Origin: Prevotella sp. UBA2739 | GTDB lineage: Bacteria > Bacteroidota > Bacteroidia > Bacteroidales > Bacteroidaceae | DNA length: 64,000 bases | NCBI GenBank assembly: GCA_002353525.1 | Contig: DEJV01000004.1 | Location: 9,292 to 73,291 of the forward strand | Direction of reading: 5' to 3' | Shown here: positions 27,638 through 36,681 of the stretch, one piece after another | How the letters are laid out: every line of letters begins with the position of its first letter | Position numbering within the stretch: the first letter of the stretch is position 1 | Position numbers and translations under genes: made by a program | Notes under the pieces: model-generated | Database searches by the model: none | What the model saw: the letters and a program-made list of their open reading frames with translations, nothing else | What the model was told of the DNA's origin: nothing

Positions 27638-30094
27638 ATGAAAGTATTGAAATTCGGCGGAACATCCGTAGGTTCCGTAAAAAGCATTCTTAGCTTAAAA
27701 CGTATTGTGGAAACAGAGGCTCGTAAGCAGCCTGTAGTAGTGGTGGTTAGCGCGCTTGGCGGAATTACCGACCATCTAATCGCCACATCCCAGATGGCTC
27801 TTCGCGGTGATGAGCGCTATAAAGACGAGTTCGAGGCTATGGTAGACCGTCATCACCAAATGATCGACACGATTATCAACGACCCGAAGAAACGCGAAAA
27901 CTTGTTCAATACGGTTGACTCGCTCTTCGAACAATTGAAGAGCATTTACTATGGAGTTTATTTGATACACGACCTTAGCCGGAAGACCGAGGATGCTATT
28001 GTCAGCTATGGCGAGCGCCTTAGCTCGAATATCGTAGCCGCCTTGGTAAAGAATGGCCGGCGCATGAATGCGCGCGACTTCGTGCGCACCGAGCGTAAGA
28101 ACGGTAAGCATGTGCTCGACTCCGAGCTTACCAATCTGCTGGTGCGCGAATATTTCCGAGGTGTGGGCAACACGATGGGCCGAAACAACGAGATTCTTGT
28201 TGTGCCTGGCTTCATCAGCCGTGACAGAGATACCGGCGAGACCACCAACCTAGGTCGTGGAGGAAGCGATTATACCGCGGCCATCATTGCCGCCGCGCTC
28301 AATGCCGAGGTGTTGGAGATATGGACCGACGTGGACGGGTTCATGACGGCCGACCCCAAAGTCATCAAGTCGGCTTATACCATCAACGAATTGTCTTATG
28401 TAGAGGCCATGGAGCTTTGCAACTTCGGTGCAAAGGTCATTTATCCGCCTACCATCTACCCCGTATGCGTAAAAAATATACCGATTAAGGTGAAAAACAC
28501 CTTTAACCCCGACCATCCGGGCACGCTCATCAAGCAAAAGATAGACGACGACCGGAAGCCTATCAAAGGCATTTCGAGCATCAAGGGAACCACCTTGATC
28601 ACCGTGACGGGTCTGTCGATGGTGGGTGTGATAGGCGTGAACCGCCGCATCTTCACCACGTTAGCCAATAAAGGCATCTCGGTGTTCATGGTGAGTCAGG
28701 CATCGTCGGAGAACTCTACGTCCATCGGTGTGCGCGATGAAGATGCCCAGGCGGCCGTAGACGTGCTGAACGAGGAGTTTGCCAAAGAAATAGAGACGGG
28801 AGCCATGTTCCCCATGTATGCCGAGAGCGGCTTGGCCACAATAGCCATTGTGGGTGAGAACATGAAGCACACGCCTGGTATTGCCGGAAAGTTGTTCGGC
28901 ACATTAGGACGAAGTGGTATCTCGGTCATTGCCTGTGCCCAAGGTGCTTCAGAGACCAACATCTCGTTTGTGGTCGACGGGGCTTTCCTCAGAAAGTCGT
29001 TGAACGTGTTGCACGACTCGTTCTTCCTCTCAGAATATAAGGTGCTCAACCTCTTTATTTGCGGTGTGGGTACGGTGGGTAGCAAGCTCATCGAGCAAAT
29101 ACGCTCACAATCGGAGACGTTGAAGCAACGCAACGGCCTGAAACTGAACGTTGTGGGAATAGCCAGCTCGAAGGCAGCTATCTATAGCCGCGACGGCATC
29201 GACCTCGACAATTACCGACAATTGCTGAGCGAGTCGGAGCCAAGCAACTATCTGAAGTTGCGCGACGAGGTGCTGGGAATGAACATCTTCAACTCGGTGT
29301 TTGTAGATTGCACGGCCAGCAAGGAGATATCGTCGCTCTATCAGGTGTTTCTCGAGCATAACATCAGCGTGATAGCCGCCAACAAGATAGCCGCATCGAG
29401 CAATTATGCCAACTATCAACGGCTGAAAGAAACCGCCCGCTCGCGTGGCGTGTGGTTTAGATTTGAGACCAACGTGGGAGCCGGATTACCCATCATAGGC
29501 ACCATTAACGACCTATGTAACTCTGGCGACAAGATATTGAAGATAGAGGCCGTTCTCTCGGGTACGCTCAACTTTATCTTTAACGAGATAGCAGCCGACG
29601 TTCCCTTCTCTGAGACCGTTCGCCGGGCTAAGGAGCAAGGCTACTCTGAACCCGATCCGCGCATCGACCTGAGTGGTACCGACGTGATTCGCAAACTGGT
29701 CATTCTCACCCGCGAGGCCGGATATCAGATAGAACAAGAAGATGTGGAGAAGCACCTGTTCGTGCCCGACGCATACTTCTCGGGGTCGGTAGACGACTTC
29801 TGGAAAAATCTGCCCGCACTCGACGCCGACTTCGAGAAGCGCCGCAAGCAATTGGAAGACGAGGGTAAGCATTGGCGCTTTGTGGCCACGATGGATCATG
29901 GCAAGGCCGATGTGTCGTTGAAAGAAATATCCAAAGAATCGCCCTTCTATAATCTGGCGGGAAGCAACAACATTGTGTTGCTCACCACAGAGCGCTACCG
30001 CGAATACCCCATGCTCATTCAAGGCTATGGGGCCGGTGCGAGCGTGACGGCCGCCGGCGTGTTTGCCAACATCATGAGCATTGCTAATATTTAA
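27638..30094 (+). CDS. thrA: Bifunctional aspartate kinase / homoserine dehydrogenase
   Basis: An 818-residue fusion that catalyses the first and third steps from aspartate to threonine and methionine. The kinase starts with MKVLKFGGTSVGSVKS and contains NLGRGGSDYTAAIIAAAL; ACT domains follow (GVIGVNRRIFTTLANKGISVF; GENMKHTPGIAGKLFGTLGRSGISV), the site of end-product feedback in this family. The dehydrogenase begins near VLNLFICGVGTVGSKLI and has AANKIAAS and GTLNFIFNE. It leads the operon with the iPGM-like gene 5 bp after it. Confidence 0.97.
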   Translation: MKVLKFGGTSVGSVKSILSLKRIVETEARKQPVVVVVSALGGITDHLIATSQMALRGDERYKDEFEAMVDRHHQMIDTIINDPKKRENLFNTVDSLFEQLKSIYYGVYLIHDLSRKTEDAIVSYGERLSSNIVAALVKNGRRMNARDFVRTERKNGKHVLDSELTNLLVREYFRGVGNTMGRNNEILVVPGFISRDRDTGETTNLGRGGSDYTAAIIAAALNAEVLEIWTDVDGFMTADPKVIKSAYTINELSYVEAMELCNFGAKVIYPPTIYPVCVKNIPIKVKNTFNPDHPGTLIKQKIDDDRKPIKGISSIKGTTLITVTGLSMVGVIGVNRRIFTTLANKGISVFMVSQASSENSTSIGVRDEDAQAAVDVLNEEFAKEIETGAMFPMYAESGLATIAIVGENMKHTPGIAGKLFGTLGRSGISVIACAQGASETNISFVVDGAFLRKSLNVLHDSFFLSEYKVLNLFICGVGTVGSKLIEQIRSQSETLKQRNGLKLNVVGIASSKAAIYSRDGIDLDNYRQLLSESEPSNYLKLRDEVLGMNIFNSVFVDCTASKEISSLYQVFLEHNISVIAANKIAASSNYANYQRLKETARSRGVWFRFETNVGAGLPIIGTINDLCNSGDKILKIEAVLSGTLNFIFNEIAADVPFSETVRRAKEQGYSEPDPRIDLSGTDVIRKLVILTREAGYQIEQEDVEKHLFVPDAYFSGSVDDFWKNLPALDADFEKRRKQLEDEGKHWRFVATMDHGKADVSLKEISKESPFYNLAGSNNIVLLTTERYREYPMLIQGYGAGASVTAAGVFANIMSIANI

Positions 30095-30099
30095 GTGGT

Positions 30100-31314
30100 A
30101 TGAAACACATTATTATATTAGGCGACGGCATGGCCGACCTTCCGGTTGAGCGCCTTGGCGGGAAGACGCTTTTGCAAGCGGCACATAAGCCCATGATGGA
30201 TTTTCTGGCCAAGGAAGGCCGATGCGGCCGGTTGATTACCATTCCCGATGGTTTTCCCCCAGGCTCGGAGGTGGCCAACACGGCCATTCTTGGTTACGAC
30301 CTGAACGAGGTGTACGAAGGCCGTGGCCCTCTCGAGGCGGCCAGCATTGGCTATGAGATGGCCGAAGACGACCTGGCATTGCGATGCAACATCGTGTCGC
30401 TTGCCGACGGGCGCATCGTTACGCACAACGGTGGCAACCTGGAGACGAACGACGGAGCAATGCTGATAGACTATCTGAACGAACATCTGGGCAACGAGCG
30501 CGTGCGCTTCATACCAGGTATTCAATATCGGCACCTGCTCGTCGTCAAAGGCGGAAACAAGCACCTGGTGTGTGCCCCACCCCACGACCATCCCGACGAG
30601 CTTTGGGAACCCTTGCTGGTGAAGGCCGAGACGGCCGAAGCGCAAGAGACGGCCAACCTACTGAACCATCTGATTCTGCGTTCGCAAGAACTATTGGCCA
30701 AGCACCCCTTCAATGTGGCCAGAGCCCAACGCGGAGAGCGCCAGGCTAATAGCATCTGGCCTTGGTCGGGAGGCTATAGGCCATCGATGAAGACGCTCAT
30801 GCAACGCTATCCGCAAGTGAGGTCGGGCTCGGTGATCTCGGCCGTAGACCTGATTCGGGGCATTGGCCATTATGCCGGACTTCAGATTGTAGACGTGGAA
30901 GGCGCAACCGGACTTGCCGACACCAACTACGAAGGAAAAGCCGAGGCCGCCATCCACGCTTTGCGCACCCAGGACTTCGTGTTTTTGCATGTGGAAGCCA
31001 GTGATGAGGCCGGCCACGACGGCGACTTAGAGCTGAAGATGAAAACGATAGAGTATCTGGACCAGCGTCTGATTACACCTATATATAAAGAGGTGTCGCA
31101 ATGGGAAGAGCCCGTTTGCATAGCCGTATTGCCCGACCATCTGACGCCCGTGGAGAAACGCATCCACGTGGGCGAGCCCGTACCCTTCGTGATATGGTAC
31201 CCGGGCATTGAGCCCGACACGGTGGAACGCTACGACGAAGTGGCGTGCGTAAGCGGAAGCTACGGCCTCCTGCGGCTCAACGAGTTTATGGAAACGCTGA
31301 TGCGCATTTCGTAA
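30100..31314 (+). CDS. iPGM-like protein, proposed homoserine kinase
   Basis: A 404-residue member of the alkaline-phosphatase superfamily, related to archaeal-type cofactor-independent phosphoglycerate mutase (ILGDGMADLPVERLGGKT at the start; NTAILGYDL with the likely nucleophile Thr; HVEASDEAGHDGD; VLPDHLTP). It sits between thrA and thrC, exactly where homoserine kinase (thrB) would be, and no GHMP-type ThrB is in the window. The family with this gene order has been proposed to be a non-orthologous homoserine kinase (TIGR02535). So the role in threonine synthesis is supported by context; mutase activity remains an alternative. Confidence 0.85.
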   Translation: MKHIIILGDGMADLPVERLGGKTLLQAAHKPMMDFLAKEGRCGRLITIPDGFPPGSEVANTAILGYDLNEVYEGRGPLEAASIGYEMAEDDLALRCNIVSLADGRIVTHNGGNLETNDGAMLIDYLNEHLGNERVRFIPGIQYRHLLVVKGGNKHLVCAPPHDHPDELWEPLLVKAETAEAQETANLLNHLILRSQELLAKHPFNVARAQRGERQANSIWPWSGGYRPSMKTLMQRYPQVRSGSVISAVDLIRGIGHYAGLQIVDVEGATGLADTNYEGKAEAAIHALRTQDFVFLHVEASDEAGHDGDLELKMKTIEYLDQRLITPIYKEVSQWEEPVCIAVLPDHLTPVEKRIHVGEPVPFVIWYPGIEPDTVERYDEVACVSGSYGLLRLNEFMETLMRIS

Positions 31315-31399
31315 GCAAACGGCAAGCCACCGAGAGCATTCCAAGGAGAGTGTAGACACACTCCAGTAACAACCACAAAAACCAAAAAACAAGAATAAC

Positions 31400-32704
31400 A
31401 TGCAATACTATAGCACCAACCATCAAGCCCCCCTGGCCGACCTGCATAAGGCGGTAGTGAAAGGATTGGCCGAAGACAGAGGCCTCTACATGCCCGAGGT
31501 GATTCATCGGTTGCCACAAGAGTTTTTCGACCACATAGCCGACATGTCTTTTCAAGACATAGCCTACAATGTGGCGAGTGCCTTCTTCGGCGAAGATGTC
31601 GACCTCGACGCCTTGCAAGAGATCGTCTACGACACGCTGCCCTTCGATTGTCCCGTGGTGAGCGTCACCGACCGCATCTATTCGCTGGAGCTTTTCCACG
31701 GCCCCACCCTGGCGTTCAAAGACGTGGGTGCGCGTTTCATGGCCCGTCTTCTGCAATATTTCATCCGCATGGACGGCGAAGAGCAGGTGAATGTGCTGGT
31801 GGCCACTAGTGGCGACACGGGCTCGGCCGTTGCCAATGGTTTTCTGGGCGTAGAGGGAATACATGTCTATGTGCTCTATCCCAAGGGGAAAGTGAGCCCC
31901 ATACAAGAGTGCCAATTTACCACCCTTGGACAGAACATTACGGCCATCGAGGTAGACGGTGTGTTTGACGACTGCCAGGCCATGGTGAAGTCGGCATTCA
32001 TGGATAAAGAGCTGAACGAGCACATGAAGCTCACCTCGGCCAACTCTATCAACGTGGCCCGTTTCCTGCCCCAGGCCTTCTATTATTTCAACGCATACGC
32101 GCGCATGAAGAGAGAGGGACGGGCCGACCAGTTGGTGATGTGCGTGCCCAGTGGCAACTTCGGCAACATCTGCTCGGCACTCTTTGGCCATCGTATGGGA
32201 TTGCCCATTAAGCGGTTCATTGCCGCCAACAATGCCAACGACGTGTTCTACCATTATCTGATGACCGGCAACTACGAGCCCAAAGCGTCGAAGCAGACGC
32301 TGGCCAACGCCATGGACGTGGGTGACCCATCGAACTTTGCCCGCATCTACGACCTTTTTGGCGGTTCTCACGAGCAGATTTCAAGCCTTATAAGCGGAGC
32401 CACCTATAGCGACGAGCAGATACGCTCGACGATGCGTGCCTGCTACGAGGCTACTGGCTACATGCTCGACCCTCATGGAGCATGCGGCTATCGGGCGCTC
32501 ACCGAACAACTCGAGGAAGGCGAGACGGGAGTGTTTTGCGAGACGGCCCACCCCGCCAAGTTCAAAGAGAAGGTGGATGAGATTCTAGGCATCTCGATTG
32601 ATATTCCCGATCGTCTGCGCGCTTTCATGCGTGGCGAGAAGCAAAGTGTCGCCATGCCCAACAATTTCGACGACTTCAAGAGCTATTTGTTGGGAAGAAG
32701 CTAG
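31400..32704 (+). CDS. thrC: Threonine synthase
   Basis: ThrC converts O-phosphohomoserine to threonine with PLP. The 434-residue protein has the N-terminal SLAEAVVKGL-like motif (LHKAVVKGLAEDRGLYMPE), the PLP lysine K107 in HGPTLAFKDVGARF, the phosphate loop TSGDTGSAVANGF and MCVPSGNFGN. It is the last gene of the thr operon, 85 bp after the iPGM-like gene. Two short-period tandem arrays start 1 bp after its stop. Confidence 0.97.
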   Translation: MQYYSTNHQAPLADLHKAVVKGLAEDRGLYMPEVIHRLPQEFFDHIADMSFQDIAYNVASAFFGEDVDLDALQEIVYDTLPFDCPVVSVTDRIYSLELFHGPTLAFKDVGARFMARLLQYFIRMDGEEQVNVLVATSGDTGSAVANGFLGVEGIHVYVLYPKGKVSPIQECQFTTLGQNITAIEVDGVFDDCQAMVKSAFMDKELNEHMKLTSANSINVARFLPQAFYYFNAYARMKREGRADQLVMCVPSGNFGNICSALFGHRMGLPIKRFIAANNANDVFYHYLMTGNYEPKASKQTLANAMDVGDPSNFARIYDLFGGSHEQISSLISGATYSDEQIRSTMRACYEATGYMLDPHGACGYRALTEQLEEGETGVFCETAHPAKFKEKVDEILGISIDIPDRLRAFMRGEKQSVAMPNNFDDFKSYLLGRS

Positions 32705-32705
32705 A

Positions 32706-32750
32706 GAAGGATTCGAGGGATGCGAAGGATGCGAGGGATGAGAAGGATGG
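32706..32750. repeat. 9-bp tandem repeat, five units
   Basis: Units of the form GA(A/G)GGAT(T/G)C or close variants start at 32706, 32715, 32724, 32733 and 32742. The array begins directly after the thrC stop. It has no stop-free continuation of biological sense and is purine-rich on the plus strand. Confidence 0.85.
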
Positions 32751-32755
32751 GAAGC

Positions 32756-32815
32756 CCTAGGAATGCCTAGGAAATCCTAGGAATGCTTAGGAATTCCTAA
32801 TAATTCCTAGGAAAG
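32756..32815. repeat. 10-bp tandem repeat, six units, with CCTAGG palindromes
   Basis: Six units of exactly 10 bp, consensus CCTAGGAAT(G/T), start at 32756, 32766, 32776, 32786, 32796 and 32806. Four units keep the CCTAGG palindrome. With the 9-bp array and the hairpin this fills the gap between thrC and the gdhA promoter. Confidence 0.92.
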
Positions 32816-32826
32816 AGATAAAAAAT

Positions 32827-32866
32827 CAAGCGGGGAGACTCAAGAGATTCTTGGGCTCCCCGCTTG
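32827..32866. terminator. Strong hairpin after thrC
   Basis: CAAGCGGGGAG (32827-32837) pairs with CTCCCCGCTTG (32856-32866), and the loop holds a second CAAGA/TCTTG pair. There is no T-run on the plus strand, but there is one in the minus direction (TTTTTT), so termination of thrC is uncertain. Confidence 0.55.
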
Positions 32867-32969
32867 CTGATATGAAAGTACAAGGGGCCTTATGATGGAA
32901 AATCGATATCGGCCGACTTGATATAAAATAACTTTTTTACACTTTTTCTTAATTTTTTCTTTCATTTTG

Positions 32970-33000
32970 TTTGTTATTTCAATATTTTGCTTTACCTTTG
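32970..33000 (+). promoter_or_regulatory. gdhA promoter
   Basis: TTTG (32970-32973), 19 bp, TACCTTTG (32993-33000); full consensus match about 77 bp before the gdhA ATG. Confidence 0.82.
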
Positions 33001-33077
33001 CAAGCAGTTATCGTACACAGTACCAACACAACGATATATTTTCAAAAGGTATTAATAACAAAAAAAAGATTGAAATT

Positions 33078-34415
33078 ATGAATGCAGCTAAAATCGTAGA
33101 AGATCTCAAACAGAGATTTCCCAATGAACCTGAGTATATTCAGGCCGTTTCGCAAGTGCTTCCCACCATCGAGGACGAGTACAACAAGCATCCCGAGTTC
33201 GAGAAGGCTAATCTGATAGAGCGCCTTTGCATACCCGACCGGGTGATGGAGTTCCGCATTACGTGGGTTGACGACAAGGGCAACGTGCAGACAAACATGG
33301 GTTACCGCATCCAGCACAACAACGCCATTGGCCCGTACAAGGGTGGTTTGCGCTACCATAAGTCGGTGAATCTGGGAATCCTGAAGTTCCTCGCGTTCGA
33401 GCAGACATTCAAAAACTCGCTGACCACTCTGCCCATGGGTGGAGCCAAGGGTGGATCGGATTTCTCGCCACGCGGTAAGAGCGATGCCGAGGTGATGCGC
33501 TTCTGCCAGGCTTTCATGAACGAGCTTTATCGTCATATCGGTCCCGACGAGGATGTACCGGCAGGTGACATCGGCGTGGGAGGCCGCGAGGTGGGCTATC
33601 TCTTCGGTCAGTATAAGAAGCTCACTCATCAGTTCCAGGGCGTGCTCACCGGTAAGGGCATTCAGTTTGGCGGCTCGCTCATCCGTCCCGAGGCTACGGG
33701 CTATGGTTGTGTGTACTTCCTCACCTCTATGCTTCAGACCCGCAACATCGACATCGCCGGCAAGAAGGTGCTCATCTCGGGTGCTGGTAACGTGGCTCAG
33801 TATGCCGCCGAGAAATGCCTGCAACTGGGTGCAACGGTGCTCACCATGTCCGACTCTGACGGTTACATCTACGATCCCGACGGCATCGACCGCGAGAAGC
33901 TCGACTACATTATGGAGCTGAAGAACATTGAGCGCGGACGTATTCGCGAGTATGTCGACGAGTATCCCACGGCCGTTTACCACGAGGGTATGCGCCCCTG
34001 GTACGAGAAGGCCGACATCGCCCTGCCATGCGCCACTCAGAACGAGATTAACGGCGACGAGGCTGCTGCCCTCATCAAGAATGGCGTGATTGCCGTGGCC
34101 GAAGGTGCCAACATGCCTTCATTGCCCGAGGCCATCAAGATTTTCCAGGACGCCAAGATTCTCTATGCTCCAGGCAAGGCCAGCAATGCAGGTGGTGTGT
34201 CTGTATCGGGCTTGGAGATGAGCCAGAACTCCGAGCGCCTGAGCTGGACGGCCAAGGAGGTTGACGACTATCTGAAGCGTATCATGAACGATATTCACGA
34301 GAATTGCGTGAAGTATGGCACACAAGAGGATGGCTACATCAACTACGTGAAGGGTGCCAACGTGGCCGGATTCATGAAGGTGGCCAAAGCCATGATGGCT
34401 CAGGGCATCGTATAA
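33078..34415 (+). CDS. gdhA: NADP-type glutamate dehydrogenase
   Basis: GdhA fixes ammonia onto 2-oxoglutarate. The 445-residue hexameric-type enzyme has the glutamate-site motifs GPYKGGLRYHKSVN and PMGGAKGGSDF (catalytic Lys), the DVPAGDIGVGGREVGYLFGQY segment and the dinucleotide fold around VLISGAGNVAQYAAEK. Length fits NADP-dependent bacterial GDH. The start at 33078 is chosen for the canonical N-terminus MNAAKIVEDL; an upstream in-frame ATG at 32967 would lie in the promoter. Single-gene unit, well placed for ammonia assimilation. Confidence 0.96.
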   Translation: MNAAKIVEDLKQRFPNEPEYIQAVSQVLPTIEDEYNKHPEFEKANLIERLCIPDRVMEFRITWVDDKGNVQTNMGYRIQHNNAIGPYKGGLRYHKSVNLGILKFLAFEQTFKNSLTTLPMGGAKGGSDFSPRGKSDAEVMRFCQAFMNELYRHIGPDEDVPAGDIGVGGREVGYLFGQYKKLTHQFQGVLTGKGIQFGGSLIRPEATGYGCVYFLTSMLQTRNIDIAGKKVLISGAGNVAQYAAEKCLQLGATVLTMSDSDGYIYDPDGIDREKLDYIMELKNIERGRIREYVDEYPTAVYHEGMRPWYEKADIALPCATQNEINGDEAAALIKNGVIAVAEGANMPSLPEAIKIFQDAKILYAPGKASNAGGVSVSGLEMSQNSERLSWTAKEVDDYLKRIMNDIHENCVKYGTQEDGYINYVKGANVAGFMKVAKAMMAQGIV

Positions 34416-34486
34416 ACAAACGAACAAGATTTCGAGTTCATTCATAACGGGGTTTCCTCCATTCGATTGGAGGGAACCCAACTTTT

Positions 34487-34715
34487 TTTAATTGATAATT
34501 GACAATTGATAATTGATAATTGAGAGCCCCCACCAGCTCCCCCGAGGGAGGAGAGCACACGCTTTAATTGATAATTGATAATTGACAATTGATAATTGAG
34601 AGCCCCCACCAGCTCCCCCGAGGGGGGAGAGCACACGCTTTAATTGATAATTGATAATTGACAATTGATAATTGAGAGCCCCCACCAGCTCCCCCGAGGG
34701 GGAGAGCACACGCTC
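34487..34715. repeat. 76-bp tandem repeat, three units
   Basis: GAGAGCCCCCACCAGCTCCC occurs at 34522, 34598 and 34674, exactly 76 bp apart. Each unit joins an AT-rich part made of AATTGATAATTGA-type words to a GC-rich part CCCCACCAGCTCCCCCGAGG. Copies differ by one to a few bases, and the AT words are permuted in the first. The 430-bp gap between gdhA and the tRNA otherwise holds a short GGATGGA/GAATGGA run near 34723-34755 and the tRNA terminator. Confidence 0.93.
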
Positions 34716-34810
34716 TTTGAGGATGGAGGATGGAGGATGGAGAATGGAGAATGTAGAAGCCCGCTTAGTTCTTTCTCGGCAATTTACATGATGATATAAA
34801 TAGAATGCCC

Positions 34811-34842
34811 AAAAACAAAAAGAGGAGACTCACATCTCCTCT
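34811..34842 (-). terminator. Terminator of tRNA-Asp
   Basis: AGAGGAGA (34821-34828) pairs with TCTCCTCT (34835-34842); on the minus strand the T-rich run TTTTGTTTTT follows. Confidence 0.85.
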
Positions 34843-34844
34843 TG

Positions 34845-34918
34845 CGGTGCGTACGAGACTCGAACTCGTGACCTCCTGCGTGACAGGCAGGCATTCTAAC
34901 CTACTGAACTAACGCACC
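34845..34918 (-). tRNA. tRNA-Asp (anticodon GTC)
   Basis: On the minus strand the 74-nt sequence folds as a full cloverleaf: acceptor GGTGCGT/ACGCACC, D stem GTTC/GAAT, anticodon stem CCTGC/GCAGG with loop CTGTCAC, T stem ACGAG/CTCGT with loop TTCGAGT, discriminator G. The anticodon is GTC, which reads Asp codons. CCA is not encoded. It stands alone with its own promoter and terminator. Confidence 0.96.
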
Positions 34919-34969
34919 AAAAACTCTCTTCAGAGAGCGGCCTAGCGGCCTATTACTGATTTGCGGTTG

Positions 34970-35001
34970 CAAAGGTATGAATATTTTTTGTTATACCCAA
35001 A
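34970..35001 (-). promoter_or_regulatory. Promoter of tRNA-Asp
   Basis: Minus strand: TTTG (34998-35001), 20 bp, TACCTTTG (34970-34977), about 50 bp before the tRNA. It overlaps no coding sequence; the acetyltransferase gene ends at 35018. Confidence 0.65.
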
Positions 35002-35017
35002 CTTTCTGCCAACTTTT

Positions 35018-35530
35018 TTAAAAAATTTTTTGCATCACCACGGCATCATGGTATTTTTTCCCGTCGTAGAGCCAGTCTTGCAAGGTGGAAGCATGGCTGA
35101 AACCGCACTTTTCGAACAGGCGCAACGATGCGTGGTTGTCGGCGCCGATGTAGGCATAGAGCTGGTGCAGGTGCAACACTTGCAGGGCATACTTCTCTAT
35201 TTTTGTTACGGCCGCCGTGCCATAATGGCGGTTGCGCCACGGTTTCTGAATCACGATGCCCACCTCGGCACGCAGGTGCTGAGGGTCGAAGTTCATCACG
35301 TCGATGATGCCTATCACCTCGTTCTGGCCGTCCTCTATCATCAGCCGCACCTGCTTGTCCTGGAAGATGTCGCCGGCCGAATGGGCCACAAAGTCGTGTA
35401 GCGCATAGCGTGAATAAGGCACATTGGTGGTGCCAACGTTCCACAATTCCTCGTCGTTCTCGATGATGTAGAGTGCGTCGAGGTCTTCGGGCTCAATGGC
35501 CCTGATTCTCACTTCGGGCAATGTCGTCAT
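35018..35530 (-). CDS. GNAT-family N-acetyltransferase
   Basis: A 170-residue acetyl-CoA-dependent transferase. Motif A (VGIVIQKPWRNRHYGTAAV, about 89-107) holds the Q/RxxGxG/A pyrophosphate loop, and motif B follows as LHQLYAYIGADNHASLRLFEKCGF. The N-terminal VRIRAIEPEDLDALYIIEND is like SpeG/RimJ-type enzymes. The acceptor (amino acid, polyamine or protein N-terminus) is not evident. Its ATG overlaps the stop of the upstream glycosyltransferase (ATGA), so it is translationally coupled and last in a three-gene operon. Confidence 0.9.
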   Translation of the reverse strand: MTTLPEVRIRAIEPEDLDALYIIENDEELWNVGTTNVPYSRYALHDFVAHSAGDIFQDKQVRLMIEDGQNEVIGIIDVMNFDPQHLRAEVGIVIQKPWRNRHYGTAAVTKIEKYALQVLHLHQLYAYIGADNHASLRLFEKCGFSHASTLQDWLYDGKKYHDAVVMQKIF

Positions 35531-36681
35531 GTGTATACCTCCTTGTCAGTAATCAAAGCGTTCGACTTCATGCTATAGGTGGCCAGCGTGAACTGGCGCT
35601 CGTGGGCCGCCATCTCGTCTAGTATGTCGGCAAAGGCCATGTGGTCGATGTCGTAGACGAGATAGTGCTCAGAGTGGTCGTAGCCCTCATCGGCGGCATT
35701 GACAGCCGTAGAGAGCCCTTTGCGGCTCATCAGGCGCTGGCACTCTAGCTTCATCTGCTCGGTGCCTGCCAGCGTGAACGCCACGCGCTCGCGCCCGCGA
35801 TCGTCGGCAAAGCCCATCATGCGCCGCATCTTATGCATCTGCATGCTGACGAGTGCCATGGCCGCCTTGGCATAAACGGCCACGCGGATGGGAATGCCCA
35901 GAAGGAAACCCAGGTGGCCGTAGTGCTTGCGAATGAAGATGAGCATGGCCTCGTAGAACACGTGCACATAGCGGAACGACGACTTCTGGGTGCTCTCGCC
36001 CTTATAGTGCAGGATGCGTGCCGGCACATACCAGTTCTCGTAGCCCCCTTTCAGGATGCGGTACGAGAGGTCGATGTCCTCGCCATACATGAAGTAGTCC
36101 TCGTCGAGCAGCCCCACCTTATCTAATACGCTCTTGCGCACCATGAGGAAGGCACCGCTGATGACTTCTATCTGCCCTGGCTCGTCCCACGGCAGATAGC
36201 CCATGTAGTAGTGTCCCAGCCGCTTGTGCCTGGGATAGCGTGCGCAAAGGCCCGTCATCTTGTAGAATGCCGTCATCGGCGTGGGCAGTCCGCGCCTCGA
36301 CTCGTTGGCTTTCTCGCCATTGGCCTTCAGCATCTGCACACCGGCGGCACCTGCCTTGGGGTGGCTGTCCATGAAGGCGATCACCTCTTTCAGCGTCTGC
36401 TCGCCCACGATGGTGTCGGGATTGAGCATCAAAACATACTCCCCCCGACTCTGCCGAATGGCGATGTTGTTGGCACGGGCAAAGCCCAGATTGTGGTTGC
36501 TCTCGATGAACGTGACGTGGGGGAAGCGCGGCTTCAGATAGGCTAACGAGCCGTCGCTGGAATGATTGTCCACCACCGTCACTTCGCCCTCGATGCCCGC
36601 AAAGGCGCGCTCCACACTGGTGAGGCACTGCTCGAGGTAGTACTTCACGTTGTAGTTTACTATGATGATGCTCAGTTTCAA
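35527..36681 (-). CDS. Family 2 glycosyltransferase (rhamnosyltransferase-like)
   Basis: A 384-residue GT-A glycosyltransferase. It starts KLSIIIVNYNVKYYLEQCLTS, has the nucleotide site TVVDNHSSDGS, the acidic motif LNPDT in place of DxD, and YFMYGEDIDLSYRILKGGY with the ED base motif, matching WbbL-like GT2 enzymes that extend surface polysaccharide. There is no clear membrane anchor, only a mildly hydrophobic stretch (LGFLLGIPIRVAVYAKAAMALV). Overlaps both neighbours by ATGA, so all three genes are coupled. Confidence 0.9.
   Translation of the reverse strand: MKLSIIIVNYNVKYYLEQCLTSVERAFAGIEGEVTVVDNHSSDGSLAYLKPRFPHVTFIESNHNLGFARANNIAIRQSRGEYVLMLNPDTIVGEQTLKEVIAFMDSHPKAGAAGVQMLKANGEKANESRRGLPTPMTAFYKMTGLCARYPRHKRLGHYYMGYLPWDEPGQIEVISGAFLMVRKSVLDKVGLLDEDYFMYGEDIDLSYRILKGGYENWYVPARILHYKGESTQKSSFRYVHVFYEAMLIFIRKHYGHLGFLLGIPIRVAVYAKAAMALVSMQMHKMRRMMGFADDRGRERVAFTLAGTEQMKLECQRLMSRKGLSTAVNAADEGYDHSEHYLVYDIDHMAFADILDEMAAHERQFTLATYSMKSNALITDKEVYT

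Noticed and set aside
34442..34709. Small genes in the 76-bp repeat
   Set aside because: Products such as LSIINYQLSI come from AATTGATAATTGA words and differ only by repeat unit; typical false gene calls.
34845..34918. Integration hotspot at tRNA-Asp
   Set aside because: No integrase, no direct repeat of the tRNA 3' end and no foreign-looking genes are found on either side.
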